Assembly: GCA_035546975.1 (NCBI GenBank)
Contig: DASZVS010000010.1
Span: 39,140-103,139 of the forward strand
Length of the DNA stretch: 64,000 nt
DNA from: JARIHC01 sp035546975
GTDB taxonomy: Bacteria > Patescibacteriota > Saccharimonadia > Saccharimonadales > UBA4665
Direction of reading: 5' to 3'
Shown here: positions 31,862 through 40,466 of the stretch, in pieces
How the letters are laid out: each line of letters opens with the position of its first letter
Position numbering within the stretch: the first letter of the stretch is position 1
Made by a program: the position numbers and the translations under genes
The notes under the pieces: model-generated
The model's input: the letters and a program-made list of their open reading frames with translations, nothing else
Told to the model about the DNA's origin: nothing
Database searches by the model: none

Positions 31862-32416
31862 TAACCAGCTAAGAACGGCTATTACCATACTCCATCCAGC
31901 GAGATCCGGAGACCAAGTAGGGCTGGCAAAGTCGAATTTATAAAGCGCGTCGGGAATTGAAGCAGTTGTAGATCCCCCTCCCCCATGTGCCTGTACGTAT
32001 TGCTCGATGCACGGCACTCTGTTGTGCCCGGAAAAGTCCACCGGGTCCTGTTGTTCACAATATTGTTGGGCTTCCGTGTACAACTGGTCATTGCCAGCTG
32101 AGGCCTTCGCTTGGGCCTGCAATAAACGGTTGTAGGTGTGGGTGAGCTGGATCGGTGGATAGGGTGCATTCGGACCGCTTAAATTGGTATTCATGTGGGA
32201 AGTTACGTAGGCCTGTAGGTTTCTGAGTGCCTGCTCCACGTTGCCGTCATTTTTGTCAGCGGTATAGACGTCTTGGCGCAAGGTAGCCATATGTTCGTTA
32301 TTGGCGCGTAAGGCAAACACGCAAACAAGCGTCATGACAATTGCCAAGATCAAAAAGTACCATGGCTTTACAGCGCGGAACTTTGTCCAGGCATGATGAA
32401 GGTAACGTTTATTCAT
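31811..32416 (-). CDS. Two-pass membrane protein, function unknown
   Basis: A 201-residue protein with an N-terminal membrane segment (WYFLILAIVMTLVCVFAL, about 19-36), a helical extracytoplasmic domain (about 40-160) with a likely disulfide pair (YCEQQDPVDFSGHNRVPCIEQY), and a C-terminal segment (WSMVIAVLSWLLFIGVVIA) ending in RRWFKHNV. No family is recognised. TATAAT lies 8 nt before the ATG, so the mRNA is probably leaderless. Its 3' end overlaps the small open frame on the plus strand. Confidence 0.65.
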   Translation of the reverse strand: MNKRYLHHAWTKFRAVKPWYFLILAIVMTLVCVFALRANNEHMATLRQDVYTADKNDGNVEQALRNLQAYVTSHMNTNLSGPNAPYPPIQLTHTYNRLLQAQAKASAGNDQLYTEAQQYCEQQDPVDFSGHNRVPCIEQYVQAHGGGGSTTASIPDALYKFDFASPTWSPDLAGWSMVIAVLSWLLFIGVVIARRWFKHNV

Positions 32417-32572
32417 ACGTACGTATTATAGCTATAGTCACGGAATAACAAGAAGGCGGCCTATTGATAGGGTGAAATCCAAGCAGGGTAAACCGATTCT
32501 TTGCCCAATCGCTTAGTAACAATGTCATTCCATTAGCTTGCCAGCTCGGCCTGCGTATTCGATACTAGATAC

Positions 32573-33868
32573 ATGCATATATATTTTTCAGGCATTGGCG
32601 GAGCAGGAATCGGGCCGCTCGCCCAAATTGCCCATCAAGCCGGCTACAAGGTTTCCGGTTCCGACAAGCAAGATTCGCAGTACATACGATATCTCAAAAA
32701 ACATGGCATTTCCGATATTCATATCGGCCAAACACGCGAGTCCATCGCAAAAGTTCACGACAAACAGCCTATTGACTGGTTCGTGTACACCTCCGCTCTT
32801 CCACTTGAAAACCCCGATGCGCCCGAGCTTGTATTTTGCCGGGAGCAAGACATCAAAGCTTCCAAGCGCGATGAGCTTCTGAACCAGATTTTGGCTGAGC
32901 AAAAGCTCAAATTGATTGCCATTGCCGGTACGCATGGTAAGACAACAACCACCGCAATGATGGTTTGGCTCTTTAAAAAGTTGGGAATTCCTGTAAGTTA
33001 TTTACTGCCGGCCAAGACCAGCTTTGCTGAAATGGGAGAATTTGCCAAAGGTTCGGATTTTTTCATTTATGAATGCGACGAATTTGACCGGAATTTTTTG
33101 GCATTTGAACCGTTTGTCAGTATCATAACCGGCGTCAGCTGGGATCATCACGAAATCTTTCCGACGCGCGAAGATTACCAGGATGCTTTCCGCGAATTTA
33201 TAGAACAGAGTGAATGGCTGGAGATTTGGCAGGAAGACAACGATTATCTCGGCCTCGGCGCCGACGACCATCACGCGGTCATGGACTCGGGTGATCCGGA
33301 AATCGACGAGCTGCGAATAGTTGGGCGCTATAACCGGCTGGACGCGTGGCTGGCCGTAAAAGCGGCGCGGCAGCTGACTCAGAAACCACTCGAGGAGCTT
33401 ATTACGCTAATCAACGAATTCCCCGGCCTCTCCAGGCGAATGGAGCGGATTGCGCCAAACCTTTACAGCGACTATGCGCACACACCGGAAAAAATCCGCG
33501 GCGCCATGAGCGTTGCCATGGAAATGGCAGCCGAGAAAGGCCAAAATGTCATCGTGATCTATGAACCGCTGACAAACCGGCGGCAGCATTACATGAAGGA
33601 CGATTATCAAGATGTATTCAGCGGCGCCAGCAAAGTCTATTGGATACCGAGCTATTTGGCACGGGAAGACCCCGGCCAGGAAATCATTGAACCGGCGGAG
33701 CTCATATCACACCTCTCAGACCCTTCTATTGCTATACCTATGAAACGCGACGCCCAGCTTAAAGAAGCTATTAAGAAACATCTGGCAAACGGCGATATGG
33801 TTGTCTGTATGGCGGGCGGCGGTGGTGGCAGCCTGGACGATTGGATTCGCGAAGAATTCGACAAGTAA
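32573..33868 (+). CDS. murC: Mur ligase, MurC-type (UDP-N-acetylmuramate--L-alanine ligase)
   Basis: A 431-residue ligase with the three Mur domains: an N-terminal UDP-binding Rossmann part (MHIYFSGIGGAGIGPLAQIA), the ATP P-loop AGTHGKTTTTAM (about 118-129), and the C-terminal DYAHTPEKIRGAM and YEPLTNRRQHYM segments. MurC adds L-Ala to UDP-MurNAc; the recycling ligase Mpl is the close alternative. The length is slightly short for either. A GATACT box lies 6 nt before the ATG, so translation is probably leaderless. No other mur genes adjoin it. Confidence 0.82.
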   Translation: MHIYFSGIGGAGIGPLAQIAHQAGYKVSGSDKQDSQYIRYLKKHGISDIHIGQTRESIAKVHDKQPIDWFVYTSALPLENPDAPELVFCREQDIKASKRDELLNQILAEQKLKLIAIAGTHGKTTTTAMMVWLFKKLGIPVSYLLPAKTSFAEMGEFAKGSDFFIYECDEFDRNFLAFEPFVSIITGVSWDHHEIFPTREDYQDAFREFIEQSEWLEIWQEDNDYLGLGADDHHAVMDSGDPEIDELRIVGRYNRLDAWLAVKAARQLTQKPLEELITLINEFPGLSRRMERIAPNLYSDYAHTPEKIRGAMSVAMEMAAEKGQNVIVIYEPLTNRRQHYMKDDYQDVFSGASKVYWIPSYLAREDPGQEIIEPAELISHLSDPSIAIPMKRDAQLKEAIKKHLANGDMVVCMAGGGGGSLDDWIREEFDK

Positions 33869-33920
33869 TATCACGTAAGGTATACTTTACAAATTATCTA
33901 TAGTATTGTATTATTACTAT

Positions 33921-34670
33921 ATGTTCTCGGGAGAAGCCGAATTATTTTTGACCCGTCCGCTCGTGTGCGCAGTGGACGGAACTCACTCTGCCGGCAAAAC
34001 TACAATCGTAGAAGGTTTGAATGAGGAAGGAAAAGTCCATGAATTGTTGGACGAAAATTTGCTGTACGATGATATCGGCTATGGCATGGTGGACTTGCCC
34101 GGAGTTAATAAACATACACCGTCAATTTATGTGCCCGAAGCAGCCCGTTGGGCCGCTGACTACAGCGGCGATCCGGAATTACTCGGTGAAAAATGGAACC
34201 TAGCATTTCAGTTGCAGCTTACAGACAAATATAAACTCCGCATACAGGCCGCCGCGGGACTTGCTGCCCCCGTTATGCGACAATTAATTGCCAATCGGCC
34301 GGAGTTGAGCGCAGAAGACCTTACTCGTCCCCTTATTCTTGCTGACCGAAGCGGTTTGGATGGGCTGGCCTACACCCGCCTACGTTCAAATCTTTCAAAT
34401 ACGGAAGTTATCGGTGGCTTTCCAACAGAAAAGTTCGCTCGGGAATGGGTAGCCCATTACGTTGATCTAGTGCTTTTATCAGACTATGATGAAATTCCTT
34501 TTGAGCTAGATCCGGCGCGATCTAGCGATCAAGAATTACGTAAGTCCATTGCCCGCGAGATTGCCGCTGATTATTATGCTACGCTACCACCCGAACGCAT
34601 TCAGACGCTGCACGGCGATCCTGAACAGCGGCAAAATGAGCTCCTGCAATTTATAGCGCAACACATATAA
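33921..34670 (+). CDS. P-loop NTPase/kinase (AAA_28-like)
   Basis: A 249-residue P-loop protein: VCAVDGTHSAGKTTIVEGL carries Walker A (GTHSAGKT, about 21-28), and PLILADRSGLDGLAYTRLR resembles the DRS lid/substrate motif of nucleoside and nicotinamide-riboside kinases (AAA_28, NadR-like). The substrate is not determinable. I chose the ATG at 33921 because TATTAT lies 6 nt before it; the longer frame to 33906 would include the promoter. It follows the MurC-type gene by 52 bp with its own promoter. Confidence 0.75.
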   Translation: MFSGEAELFLTRPLVCAVDGTHSAGKTTIVEGLNEEGKVHELLDENLLYDDIGYGMVDLPGVNKHTPSIYVPEAARWAADYSGDPELLGEKWNLAFQLQLTDKYKLRIQAAAGLAAPVMRQLIANRPELSAEDLTRPLILADRSGLDGLAYTRLRSNLSNTEVIGGFPTEKFAREWVAHYVDLVLLSDYDEIPFELDPARSSDQELRKSIAREIAADYYATLPPERIQTLHGDPEQRQNELLQFIAQHI

Positions 34671-34713
34671 AAGCACACCCCCTCTTCGCTTTAAACGGAC
34701 TCTTATTTTTGTA

Positions 34714-35181
34714 TCAATTTTCAGCGGGCTTGGTATCCCAGCCGTATTCGGCGTAGGTTTTACCGGCTAAGTACTGCTCAATATAAAAACGGACGGACGG
34801 AACCATATTTTCAGGTAGTTCGCGCGGATTAAACCACGCAAGCTCATCGTGTTTATCCGGTTCGGCGTTACGGATATCTCCTTGCCACTTGCTAGCCTCA
34901 AATAACAAATCGACCCATTCTGAATCTGTCTCTTTCCTATGAAAGGTTCCAACCAATTGCAAATCAGCAGGATGAATGGTTACTCCAGCTTCTTCCTCAG
35001 CTTCTCTGATAGCGGCGGCGGCGATAGATTCGCCTTTGTCCACTCTGCCTGCGATCAGGCCATAGTGTCCGTCCATCCAGCCGGTGTTACCGCGCAGTAG
35101 AAAAGCGGCTTTATCGCCTTTCTTGAAAAGAATATACACGGCCATGTACGGGGTAGCGTCGTTGTCATGGTATCCGCTCAC
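34714..35181 (-). CDS. Nudix hydrolase
   Basis: A 155-residue MutT-like protein with Nudix box GRVDKGESIAAAAIREAEEEAGV (about 45-67; GX5EX7REXXEEXG). Substrate is unknown; the domain pairs are typical of nucleotide pool sanitation. It is last of an operon of three genes on the minus strand that overlap by 4 bp each (tsaC, mazG-like, nudix). Its neighbour is a MazG-type pyrophosphohydrolase, which suggests a shared house-cleaning role. Confidence 0.9.
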   Translation of the reverse strand: MSGYHDNDATPYMAVYILFKKGDKAAFLLRGNTGWMDGHYGLIAGRVDKGESIAAAAIREAEEEAGVTIHPADLQLVGTFHRKETDSEWVDLLFEASKWQGDIRNAEPDKHDELAWFNPRELPENMVPSVRFYIEQYLAGKTYAEYGWDTKPAEN

Positions 35182-35510
35182 CGGTTGTCTCCCGAGCCGC
35201 CGAGTACGCCGCGTTGTTTACGGCTTTGGAGTTTATCAAGGTTTTGCTTAGCTACATCTTCCAATTGCACACCTAATTCTTCAGAGAAAACAGCTAAATA
35301 CCACAGCACGTCGCCGATTTCTTTAGCAAGTTCTTTTTTGTCCTCATCAGAAACCACGCCGTTTTTATCGCGGATGATTTTTTTGACTTTTTCCGCGATT
35401 TCTCCGGACTCACCGTTGATTCCCAGTACCCAGTGCAAAAGGTCTTTAAATGAATCCTCCGTAGATAAGACCGTAGTGAGCGCTTTCTTTTGATATTCGT
35501 CGAATGTCAT
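35178..35510 (-). CDS. MazG-like nucleotide pyrophosphohydrolase
   Basis: A 110-residue all-alpha protein of the MazG/iMazG type. It shows the EXXE-12-28-EXXD metal-binding layout: GESGEIAEKVKKII (about 32-45) and KELAKEIGDVLWYLAVF (about 57-73). Such enzymes hydrolyse (d)NTPs, often non-canonical ones, to monophosphates. The single-domain size is typical. The start and stop overlap the neighbouring genes by 4 bp on both sides, so translation is coupled. Confidence 0.88.
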   Translation of the reverse strand: MTFDEYQKKALTTVLSTEDSFKDLLHWVLGINGESGEIAEKVKKIIRDKNGVVSDEDKKELAKEIGDVLWYLAVFSEELGVQLEDVAKQNLDKLQSRKQRGVLGGSGDNR

Positions 35511-36091
35511 GCTTCCCGCCTTCCTGCTTCATTTATAATAACAGCCCCTTCGCGAATAACTTCAATGGCGTCGTCGACAATACGGACAATAGTCGAGGGC
35601 CGGTGCCCAGATAAGTCTCCGCCATCCACATAAAAATCTACTTTTTGCCCAAAATATCTTTGGGCTTCAGCGATAGTCATAGCCGGCGGTTCACCAGGGT
35701 GGTTAGCGCTGCTCGTCAGGAGCGCCCCCGTTTTTTCCAGAAGCTTGCATAGTTTTTTCTGATCCGGAATACGCACTGCCAAGCTCATTTTGCCCCGGTG
35801 CAGATACGAAAGCTCCGGATCGGCACACGGCACAATAACACTGATAGCGCCTGGCCAAAATGTTTCTACGGCCGTTAAATAGCGCCTCTTTATGCCAAGA
35901 TCTACCAACTGCTCTATACTCGCGGCGATAATCGTGCCCGGTTTATCTTCGCGGGCTTTTACGTTATATAACCGTTCGACGGCCTGGTGATCGCTTGCTC
36001 TTGCTACTATGCCGTAAATAGTATCTGTCGGAATAACTCCGACTGCTCCGCCCACATTTAATAGGCGGGCACTTCCCAAAAGATCGTTCAT
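35507..36091 (-). CDS. tsaC: Threonylcarbamoyl-AMP synthase (TsaC/Sua5/YrdC family)
   Basis: A 194-residue YrdC-domain protein: GGAVGVIPTDTIYGIVARA near the N-terminus, KAREDKPG, TFWPGAISVI, SLAVRIPDQ and SSANHPGEPPA. It makes threonylcarbamoyl-AMP from Thr, bicarbonate and ATP for t6A37 modification of ANN-decoding tRNAs. The size matches bacterial TsaC rather than the longer Sua5. I chose the ATG at 36091, which lies 8 nt after a TACAAT box, over the ATG two codons upstream. It is first of the overlapping three-gene operon. Confidence 0.92.
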   Translation of the reverse strand: MNDLLGSARLLNVGGAVGVIPTDTIYGIVARASDHQAVERLYNVKAREDKPGTIIAASIEQLVDLGIKRRYLTAVETFWPGAISVIVPCADPELSYLHRGKMSLAVRIPDQKKLCKLLEKTGALLTSSANHPGEPPAMTIAEAQRYFGQKVDFYVDGGDLSGHRPSTIVRIVDDAIEVIREGAVIINEAGRREA

Positions 36092-36110
36092 AACCAATTA
36101 TTGTACTGCA

Positions 36111-36446
36111 TTACTTGGAAGTTTGTATGTACGCGTACGTAGCGAGTACTGCTAAAGCGATCACTATGATAACTGTGGCAACTATTGCGAGCCCTACGCC
36201 GTTATGCGGTTGTTTGGGTTTTTGCTGCTTTTTGGGTTTTTGGGCTTCCTTTGGCGAGGGTGCAGCGGCACCGTCTTTATTTCCGGCGCCTTCAGCAGTA
36301 GGTGCTGCATCTTTATCAGTGTCAGCATTTTTTTCGGGCTCTGCGGGTGGTGGTGGCGCTACCACGTCCATTGCCGGAGCAGACGCAGGAGTTTGCGGCT
36401 GTGGCTGCTCGGGAGTTTTCGGTTCCTCTGTCTGCTGGGGTTCCAT
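36111..36446 (-). CDS. Small tail-anchored Pro/Ala/Lys-rich protein
   Basis: A 111-residue protein with an almost entirely disordered Pro/Glu/Ala-rich N-terminus that becomes Lys-rich (KEAQKPKKQQKPKQPHNG), then one membrane segment (VGLAIVATVIIVIALAVLATYAYI) and a three-residue tail. The positive-inside rule puts the long N-terminus in the cytoplasm. No family is recognised. TACAAT lies 10 nt before the ATG. It lies upstream of tsaC on the same strand (19-bp gap) and downstream of mutY. Confidence 0.55.
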   Translation of the reverse strand: MEPQQTEEPKTPEQPQPQTPASAPAMDVVAPPPPAEPEKNADTDKDAAPTAEGAGNKDGAAAPSPKEAQKPKKQQKPKQPHNGVGLAIVATVIIVIALAVLATYAYIQTSK

Positions 36447-36482
36447 ACTGGCTAGAATTGTACCACGAAACCATAAGCTTAT

Positions 36483-37307
36483 TTAGAGGCTTAGCTTATT
36501 GTGTTGGCGGCGGACCAGCCCCTCTTCGATAAGAGCTTCGATGGCGCTCGCCAGCCGTTCATCATTAATCTCTGCGCGCAGTTGCTCTTCTGCCTTTGGC
36601 TTAGCTTGCAAAGCTCGTATAACCTGGCCGCGCACTTGCCGAAAAGACCCGGCAAATTGCGACTGGCGCGTATACACCGCGCTGCGCCGGCTAAGATTAC
36701 CGACAGTTTGCTTGAGATGTGTACCATAATCCATAAGCGCCCAATACCAATCACGATACTCGCCCTCATCTGGCAACGTTTCCTCGATGAGCCTTTCAAT
36801 TGCGGCGTCTTTAACAGTGTCTTCGTCTTGAAAAAAATGGTGGATGAACGCGGTTCGGATATTTGTCTCAACGAAGACAACGGGCAAGTTGTACGCATAT
36901 GCAATTATAGCGCCGGCGGTATTTTTACCTACACCGGGCAGCTCGGTAAGCTTTTCTTGGCTGTCCGGAAACCGGCCGTGGTAGGTGGTTGTTATTTCCT
37001 GGGCAGCTTGCCACAAGTATTTAGCCCGGCGGTTATAACCAAGCCCGTTCCACAAATAGAGTACTGCGCCAAGTTCCGCGCTTGCAAGGTCTTTAATGCT
37101 CGGGAATTCCGCGAGAAAGGCCTCGTACTTCGGGACAACCCGCCCAACCTGGGTTTGCTGCAACATAATTTCGCTTACCAGAACTTTATACGGATCGAGT
37201 GAGCCATCGGCTTCGAGCCGTCTCCACGGCAAGTCCGCACGCCCAAATTTTTTGTAATAATCCCAGACTATTCGTTGGAATTCCCGGCCGGTAATAGCTT
37301 CTCCCAT
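36483..37307 (-). CDS. mutY: MutY-like HhH-GPD DNA glycosylase lacking the iron-sulfur cluster
   Basis: A 274-residue protein with strong MutY similarity: LPWRR near the N-terminus, SEIMLQQTQV (catalytic Glu46), LWNGLGYNRRAKYL, and the hairpin LPGVGKNTAGAI (123-134). Two things are odd. First, the whole protein contains no cysteine, so the 4Fe-4S site that normally follows LMDYG is absent. Second, the catalytic Asp position reads VETN (Glu147). MutY removes A opposite 8-oxoG; the C-terminal 8-oxoG-recognition domain is missing or very short. TATAAT lies 7 nt before the ATG. Confidence 0.82.
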   Translation of the reverse strand: MGEAITGREFQRIVWDYYKKFGRADLPWRRLEADGSLDPYKVLVSEIMLQQTQVGRVVPKYEAFLAEFPSIKDLASAELGAVLYLWNGLGYNRRAKYLWQAAQEITTTYHGRFPDSQEKLTELPGVGKNTAGAIIAYAYNLPVVFVETNIRTAFIHHFFQDEDTVKDAAIERLIEETLPDEGEYRDWYWALMDYGTHLKQTVGNLSRRSAVYTRQSQFAGSFRQVRGQVIRALQAKPKAEEQLRAEINDERLASAIEALIEEGLVRRQHNKLSL

Positions 37308-37327
37308 ACGTACGATTATATTGTATT
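37308..37327. promoter_or_regulatory. 20-bp divergent intergenic region with overlapping -10 boxes
   Basis: The gap between the divergent mutY and LssY-like start codons is 20 bp. It contains TATAAT on the minus strand (37320-37315) and TATATT on the plus strand (37317-37322), overlapping by four bases. The boxes lie 7 and 5 nt from the respective ATGs, so both mRNAs should be leaderless and the two promoters cannot be occupied at once. Confidence 0.75.
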
Positions 37328-38191
37328 ATGAGAAAGACAATGATTCAGTATATCGGCCGGCAGGCGAAGCGTTTTGTAGTGCTACTGCCCGGCATTATTA
37401 TCGTTTATTTTTCGGTGCGCAATGTTTTCCCCGTTATCGACAGCCACCTTCCAGACAGCGTCTCAATTTTCATAACCTACGTGCTTGTGGCTTATATTTT
37501 CATACCGGCAGCCATCCGTTTGGTCCGTATTTTGTTTCCCCCTAAGCACCTTCCCTTATATTGCGTTACGCCGGATGGATTTGCTTCCGATCCGCTTAAT
37601 ATCGGGATTATCGGTACCCGGCGGCAACTTATCAGCGCTATGGAAAAGGCTGGCTGGCATATGGCCGACCCTCACAGCCCGAGGAATGTTGCCCGGCTGG
37701 TTGCAAGTACCGCTCTCCACCGCATATACAAAAATGCCCCCGTAAGCAGCCTCTATCTATTCGGACGGAAACAGGATGTGGCCTTTGAAATTCCTATACC
37801 CGGCATCGGCTCGCGCCATCATGTACGGTTTTGGGCGACAACGTATCACAATAAAGGGCGTTTGAGCATACAAGGCATTCATTGGCAGCATCGCAGGGCT
37901 CATATCCAAGGAGATAATTTGTTGTGGGTCGGAGCCGCTTCTTTGGATGTCGGACTAAACGTTATCCGGCATAATTTACAAGTTACCCATATGATCCATC
38001 CCGATACAGACCAAGAACGGGAACTCATACTCAAACAGCTCAGAAAAGAAAGCTTGGTGGCAAAAGTCCAGACGCTAATACTCGGCGACCCATACCAGTT
38101 AATAAACCGTGTTTGGCGCGGTTACTTGCAGACCGATGGCAAAATGGCCGTTATAAGCCTCAAAAACTCGCAGGCCAATTTTAAACGTTAA
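37328..38191 (+). CDS. LssY C-terminal-domain membrane protein
   Basis: A 287-residue protein. Two membrane segments (about 16-33 and 45-68) precede a soluble domain with LssY_C features: AMEKAGWHMADP, PVSSLYLFGRKQDVAFEIPIPGIGSRHHVRFWATT and LWVGAASLDVGL. LssY_C domains accompany PAP2 phosphatases or stand alone; the biochemical function is unknown. The start codon is 5 nt after a TATATT box shared with the divergent mutY promoter region. Confidence 0.78.
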   Translation: MRKTMIQYIGRQAKRFVVLLPGIIIVYFSVRNVFPVIDSHLPDSVSIFITYVLVAYIFIPAAIRLVRILFPPKHLPLYCVTPDGFASDPLNIGIIGTRRQLISAMEKAGWHMADPHSPRNVARLVASTALHRIYKNAPVSSLYLFGRKQDVAFEIPIPGIGSRHHVRFWATTYHNKGRLSIQGIHWQHRRAHIQGDNLLWVGAASLDVGLNVIRHNLQVTHMIHPDTDQERELILKQLRKESLVAKVQTLILGDPYQLINRVWRGYLQTDGKMAVISLKNSQANFKR

Positions 38192-38194
38192 CGT

Positions 38195-40213
38195 TTAAAA
38201 ATTACCGTAACTGTAGCCGCTGCCAATCGGTGCAGTCCGATAGTAATCACCAATTTTGACAGGTTGCCAGCCATCCTTCCCTTTGCCCGCAGGCAAGGCA
38301 AAGAGCTCATTATGATCCTTGGAAACAATAATGTACTTGTCCGTAAACCATCCGTATGGGGCATAATTACTGCCGGATGCTATTTGGCTTGGTCGAGCCG
38401 CGTTATTATCACCGGTAAAGACGCTACTTTGGCCGCCTTGGTTCTGAACCCAAAACGTGAGGGCGCCGCCTGGAGAAATAAGATACGGTGGATACGTTTG
38501 ATTAAACGTTGCTGCGTTAAGACTAACTGTATCGACTGTCTGATTAGCAAAGTTATAGTATGTTTGGCTGGCGGCATTATTGACGTTGTAGTACACGGCT
38601 TGCGGCTGATACAGAACGGATTGCACGGCAGCCAGGCCGTTATTGCTATACGTCTGGTAATCTTTTTTATTTTGACCGTCAGGCTGGATACCACGGATTG
38701 ATCCAGTTTTACTACTCACATCACCGCCTTTAGCACTGGCGTACCACTGCGTGTTATATGTGAGCAGATTGTTCAATACATTGAAATTATAGAAATGCTG
38801 GTATATATATCCGCCGGTAGCATTCGTTTCCGTTTGGTTTTGATCAAGCTGGTTTAGCTGCTGCTGGTCGGCGTTATAACTTTTGACAGCCTCGTGGCCG
38901 GCTTGTGATAGCGGTGCAACATTGCTTACGGAATCATACATAAAACTATGCGCATACCATCCGATCGGCGTAAACGAAGCGTTGCTGGTGTCAAAGGCAG
39001 TTACTTTGTCGTTGCTGGTGTTAATAAGATATAGCGCAGGCTGGCTGCCATCACGCTGAGCTTCTAGTACCAAATAATGCCAATCACGAGAAGCAAACAA
39101 GCTCGTAGTGGCCGCCGACTCATCACCGGTGCCCGCTAAAACAACCTGCTGGCCAGAACCGTCGAGACTTGCTTTGGTAACGTCGATAGTTCCGTTTGTG
39201 TTAGACAAAAAGTATACCTTGCCGCTCGGAGTTAATTTGAACGTATTTGCCGGAACTGCCTGATCGGTAACCTGAATGGTAATTTTAGCTGCATTATAGC
39301 CCGATTCCTGGATTGTACCTGCATCGGTCGATGCGCTGGCTGGCAGCACTATCGTGGCCACGCCGCGGCCATTCGTTTTAGCGGAAGTGTTCAGAGCTTT
39401 GATTTCGGCACCACTAACGGGCTGGCCAGTAATAGTATTCAAAATTGTGACGGGCACTTGGCGCCCCGTGGCAACGAATCGCACGCTTGTGCTCGCTGCT
39501 TTCATTTTCACAAAATACGATGAGCTGGCAGGTTTGTAGTATTGCTTAGTTACTGTGAGCTTTGTCTTGCCGGGTGACACTTTAAGAGTTACTTTGCCCT
39601 CACCGGAGGTTTCGCCGGTTTTTCCGGCAAGCTTAACTGTGGCATTGCTGACCGGCGTTGCCGTCTTACTATCTATAACCGTAACGGTAACTTTTTCTTT
39701 AATGAAAATACCTATGAGTTTATAGCGCGTGTAAGGTACCGCAAAGAGTACTATCAAAATTAATAACACGCCAAGCCAGGTCCATTTGCTTTTGAGTAGG
39801 CGTTTTAGCTTGGCCTTCCAGCCAGAAGGCTCTTCACTGGCCTCTTCACCTGCAGCATCTTGTAACGCCAAAATGGTATCGGCCTCCTCTTCGGCAATGG
39901 CATCTACCGCTTGATCGGTTTTGGAATTATCAAGGTCTGCCGTTTTATCCCTTTCCGAATGAGTCCCCTGGGTTGGCTCGCTTTCGTCTGGCTGAGGTTT
40001 GGTTTCGGGCTTCTCTGTAGTTTCCTTAGCGGCAGGCGGCTTCGTGGGCTTCGCCGGAGCTCCGGCCACTACTGCCTCAGAACCAAGTTCTTTCAATAAC
40101 TCTCCTGATACCTCAGGGGCAGTTGCCGCGTCCTGGGAACTTTCTTCTGCTTTCGGTTTTTCTTGCGGCTGCTGCGCTGGTGGCTCGGCAGAACGCCTTT
40201 TTTTCTGAGGCAT
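38195..40213 (-). CDS. Large surface protein: cytoplasmic charged tail, one TM, beta-sandwich repeats, propeller-like C-terminus
   Basis: A 672-residue type II membrane protein. A long Pro/Glu/Lys-rich cytoplasmic N-terminus (about 1-140) precedes one membrane segment (WTWLGVLLILIVLFAVPY). Outside, two carboxypeptidase-regulatory-like (PEGA-like) sandwiches follow: VTVTVIDSKTATPVSNATVKLAG (about 175) and VPVTILNTITGQPVSGAEIKAL (about 255). From about 330 there are repeated VYFLSNTNGTID / YLINTSNDKVTAFD / YLISPGGALTFW units typical of beta-propeller blades. It probably senses or binds at the cell surface. No catalytic motif is visible. The 3' end is 3 bp from the convergent LssY-like gene. Confidence 0.65.
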   Translation of the reverse strand: MPQKKRRSAEPPAQQPQEKPKAEESSQDAATAPEVSGELLKELGSEAVVAGAPAKPTKPPAAKETTEKPETKPQPDESEPTQGTHSERDKTADLDNSKTDQAVDAIAEEEADTILALQDAAGEEASEEPSGWKAKLKRLLKSKWTWLGVLLILIVLFAVPYTRYKLIGIFIKEKVTVTVIDSKTATPVSNATVKLAGKTGETSGEGKVTLKVSPGKTKLTVTKQYYKPASSSYFVKMKAASTSVRFVATGRQVPVTILNTITGQPVSGAEIKALNTSAKTNGRGVATIVLPASASTDAGTIQESGYNAAKITIQVTDQAVPANTFKLTPSGKVYFLSNTNGTIDVTKASLDGSGQQVVLAGTGDESAATTSLFASRDWHYLVLEAQRDGSQPALYLINTSNDKVTAFDTSNASFTPIGWYAHSFMYDSVSNVAPLSQAGHEAVKSYNADQQQLNQLDQNQTETNATGGYIYQHFYNFNVLNNLLTYNTQWYASAKGGDVSSKTGSIRGIQPDGQNKKDYQTYSNNGLAAVQSVLYQPQAVYYNVNNAASQTYYNFANQTVDTVSLNAATFNQTYPPYLISPGGALTFWVQNQGGQSSVFTGDNNAARPSQIASGSNYAPYGWFTDKYIIVSKDHNELFALPAGKGKDGWQPVKIGDYYRTAPIGSGYSYGNF

Positions 40214-40466
40214 AATAATTTTCTCTAATTGCTAGGTGGGCTCTTTGTTTTTAAGGCAAGGCTTTAGCCAAGATGCCGCAATAAACTCAGAGCAACCGCA
40301 TTAAGACGCTTTTTTGGACCTATATAAAACTTCATCTTTTGCCTTTCCGCGCTCTTTGTTCACAAAGCTTATGCTCACTGTAACTCTTGGGGTGGCGATA
40401 AGTCAAGCCCTGTGCGGACAACATAATGCCGCGGCAGAAATTCTACTGGTGATTTACAATATGATC
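40214..40466. other. Non-coding divergent spacer
   Basis: The 253-bp gap between the surface protein and the alkA-like gene holds a nested hairpin (GGCA, GGCT/AGCC, TGCC at about 40254-40276) and, at its right end, TACAAT (40455-40460). A plus-strand frame extends through it from 40314, but that part has no family similarity and precedes the promoter, so I treat it as non-coding. Confidence 0.5.

Noticed and set aside
40314..40466. N-terminal extension of the AlkA-like glycosylase
   Set aside because: The extension lacks similarity to glycosylases and lies upstream of a TACAAT box that sits 6 nt before ATG 40467.
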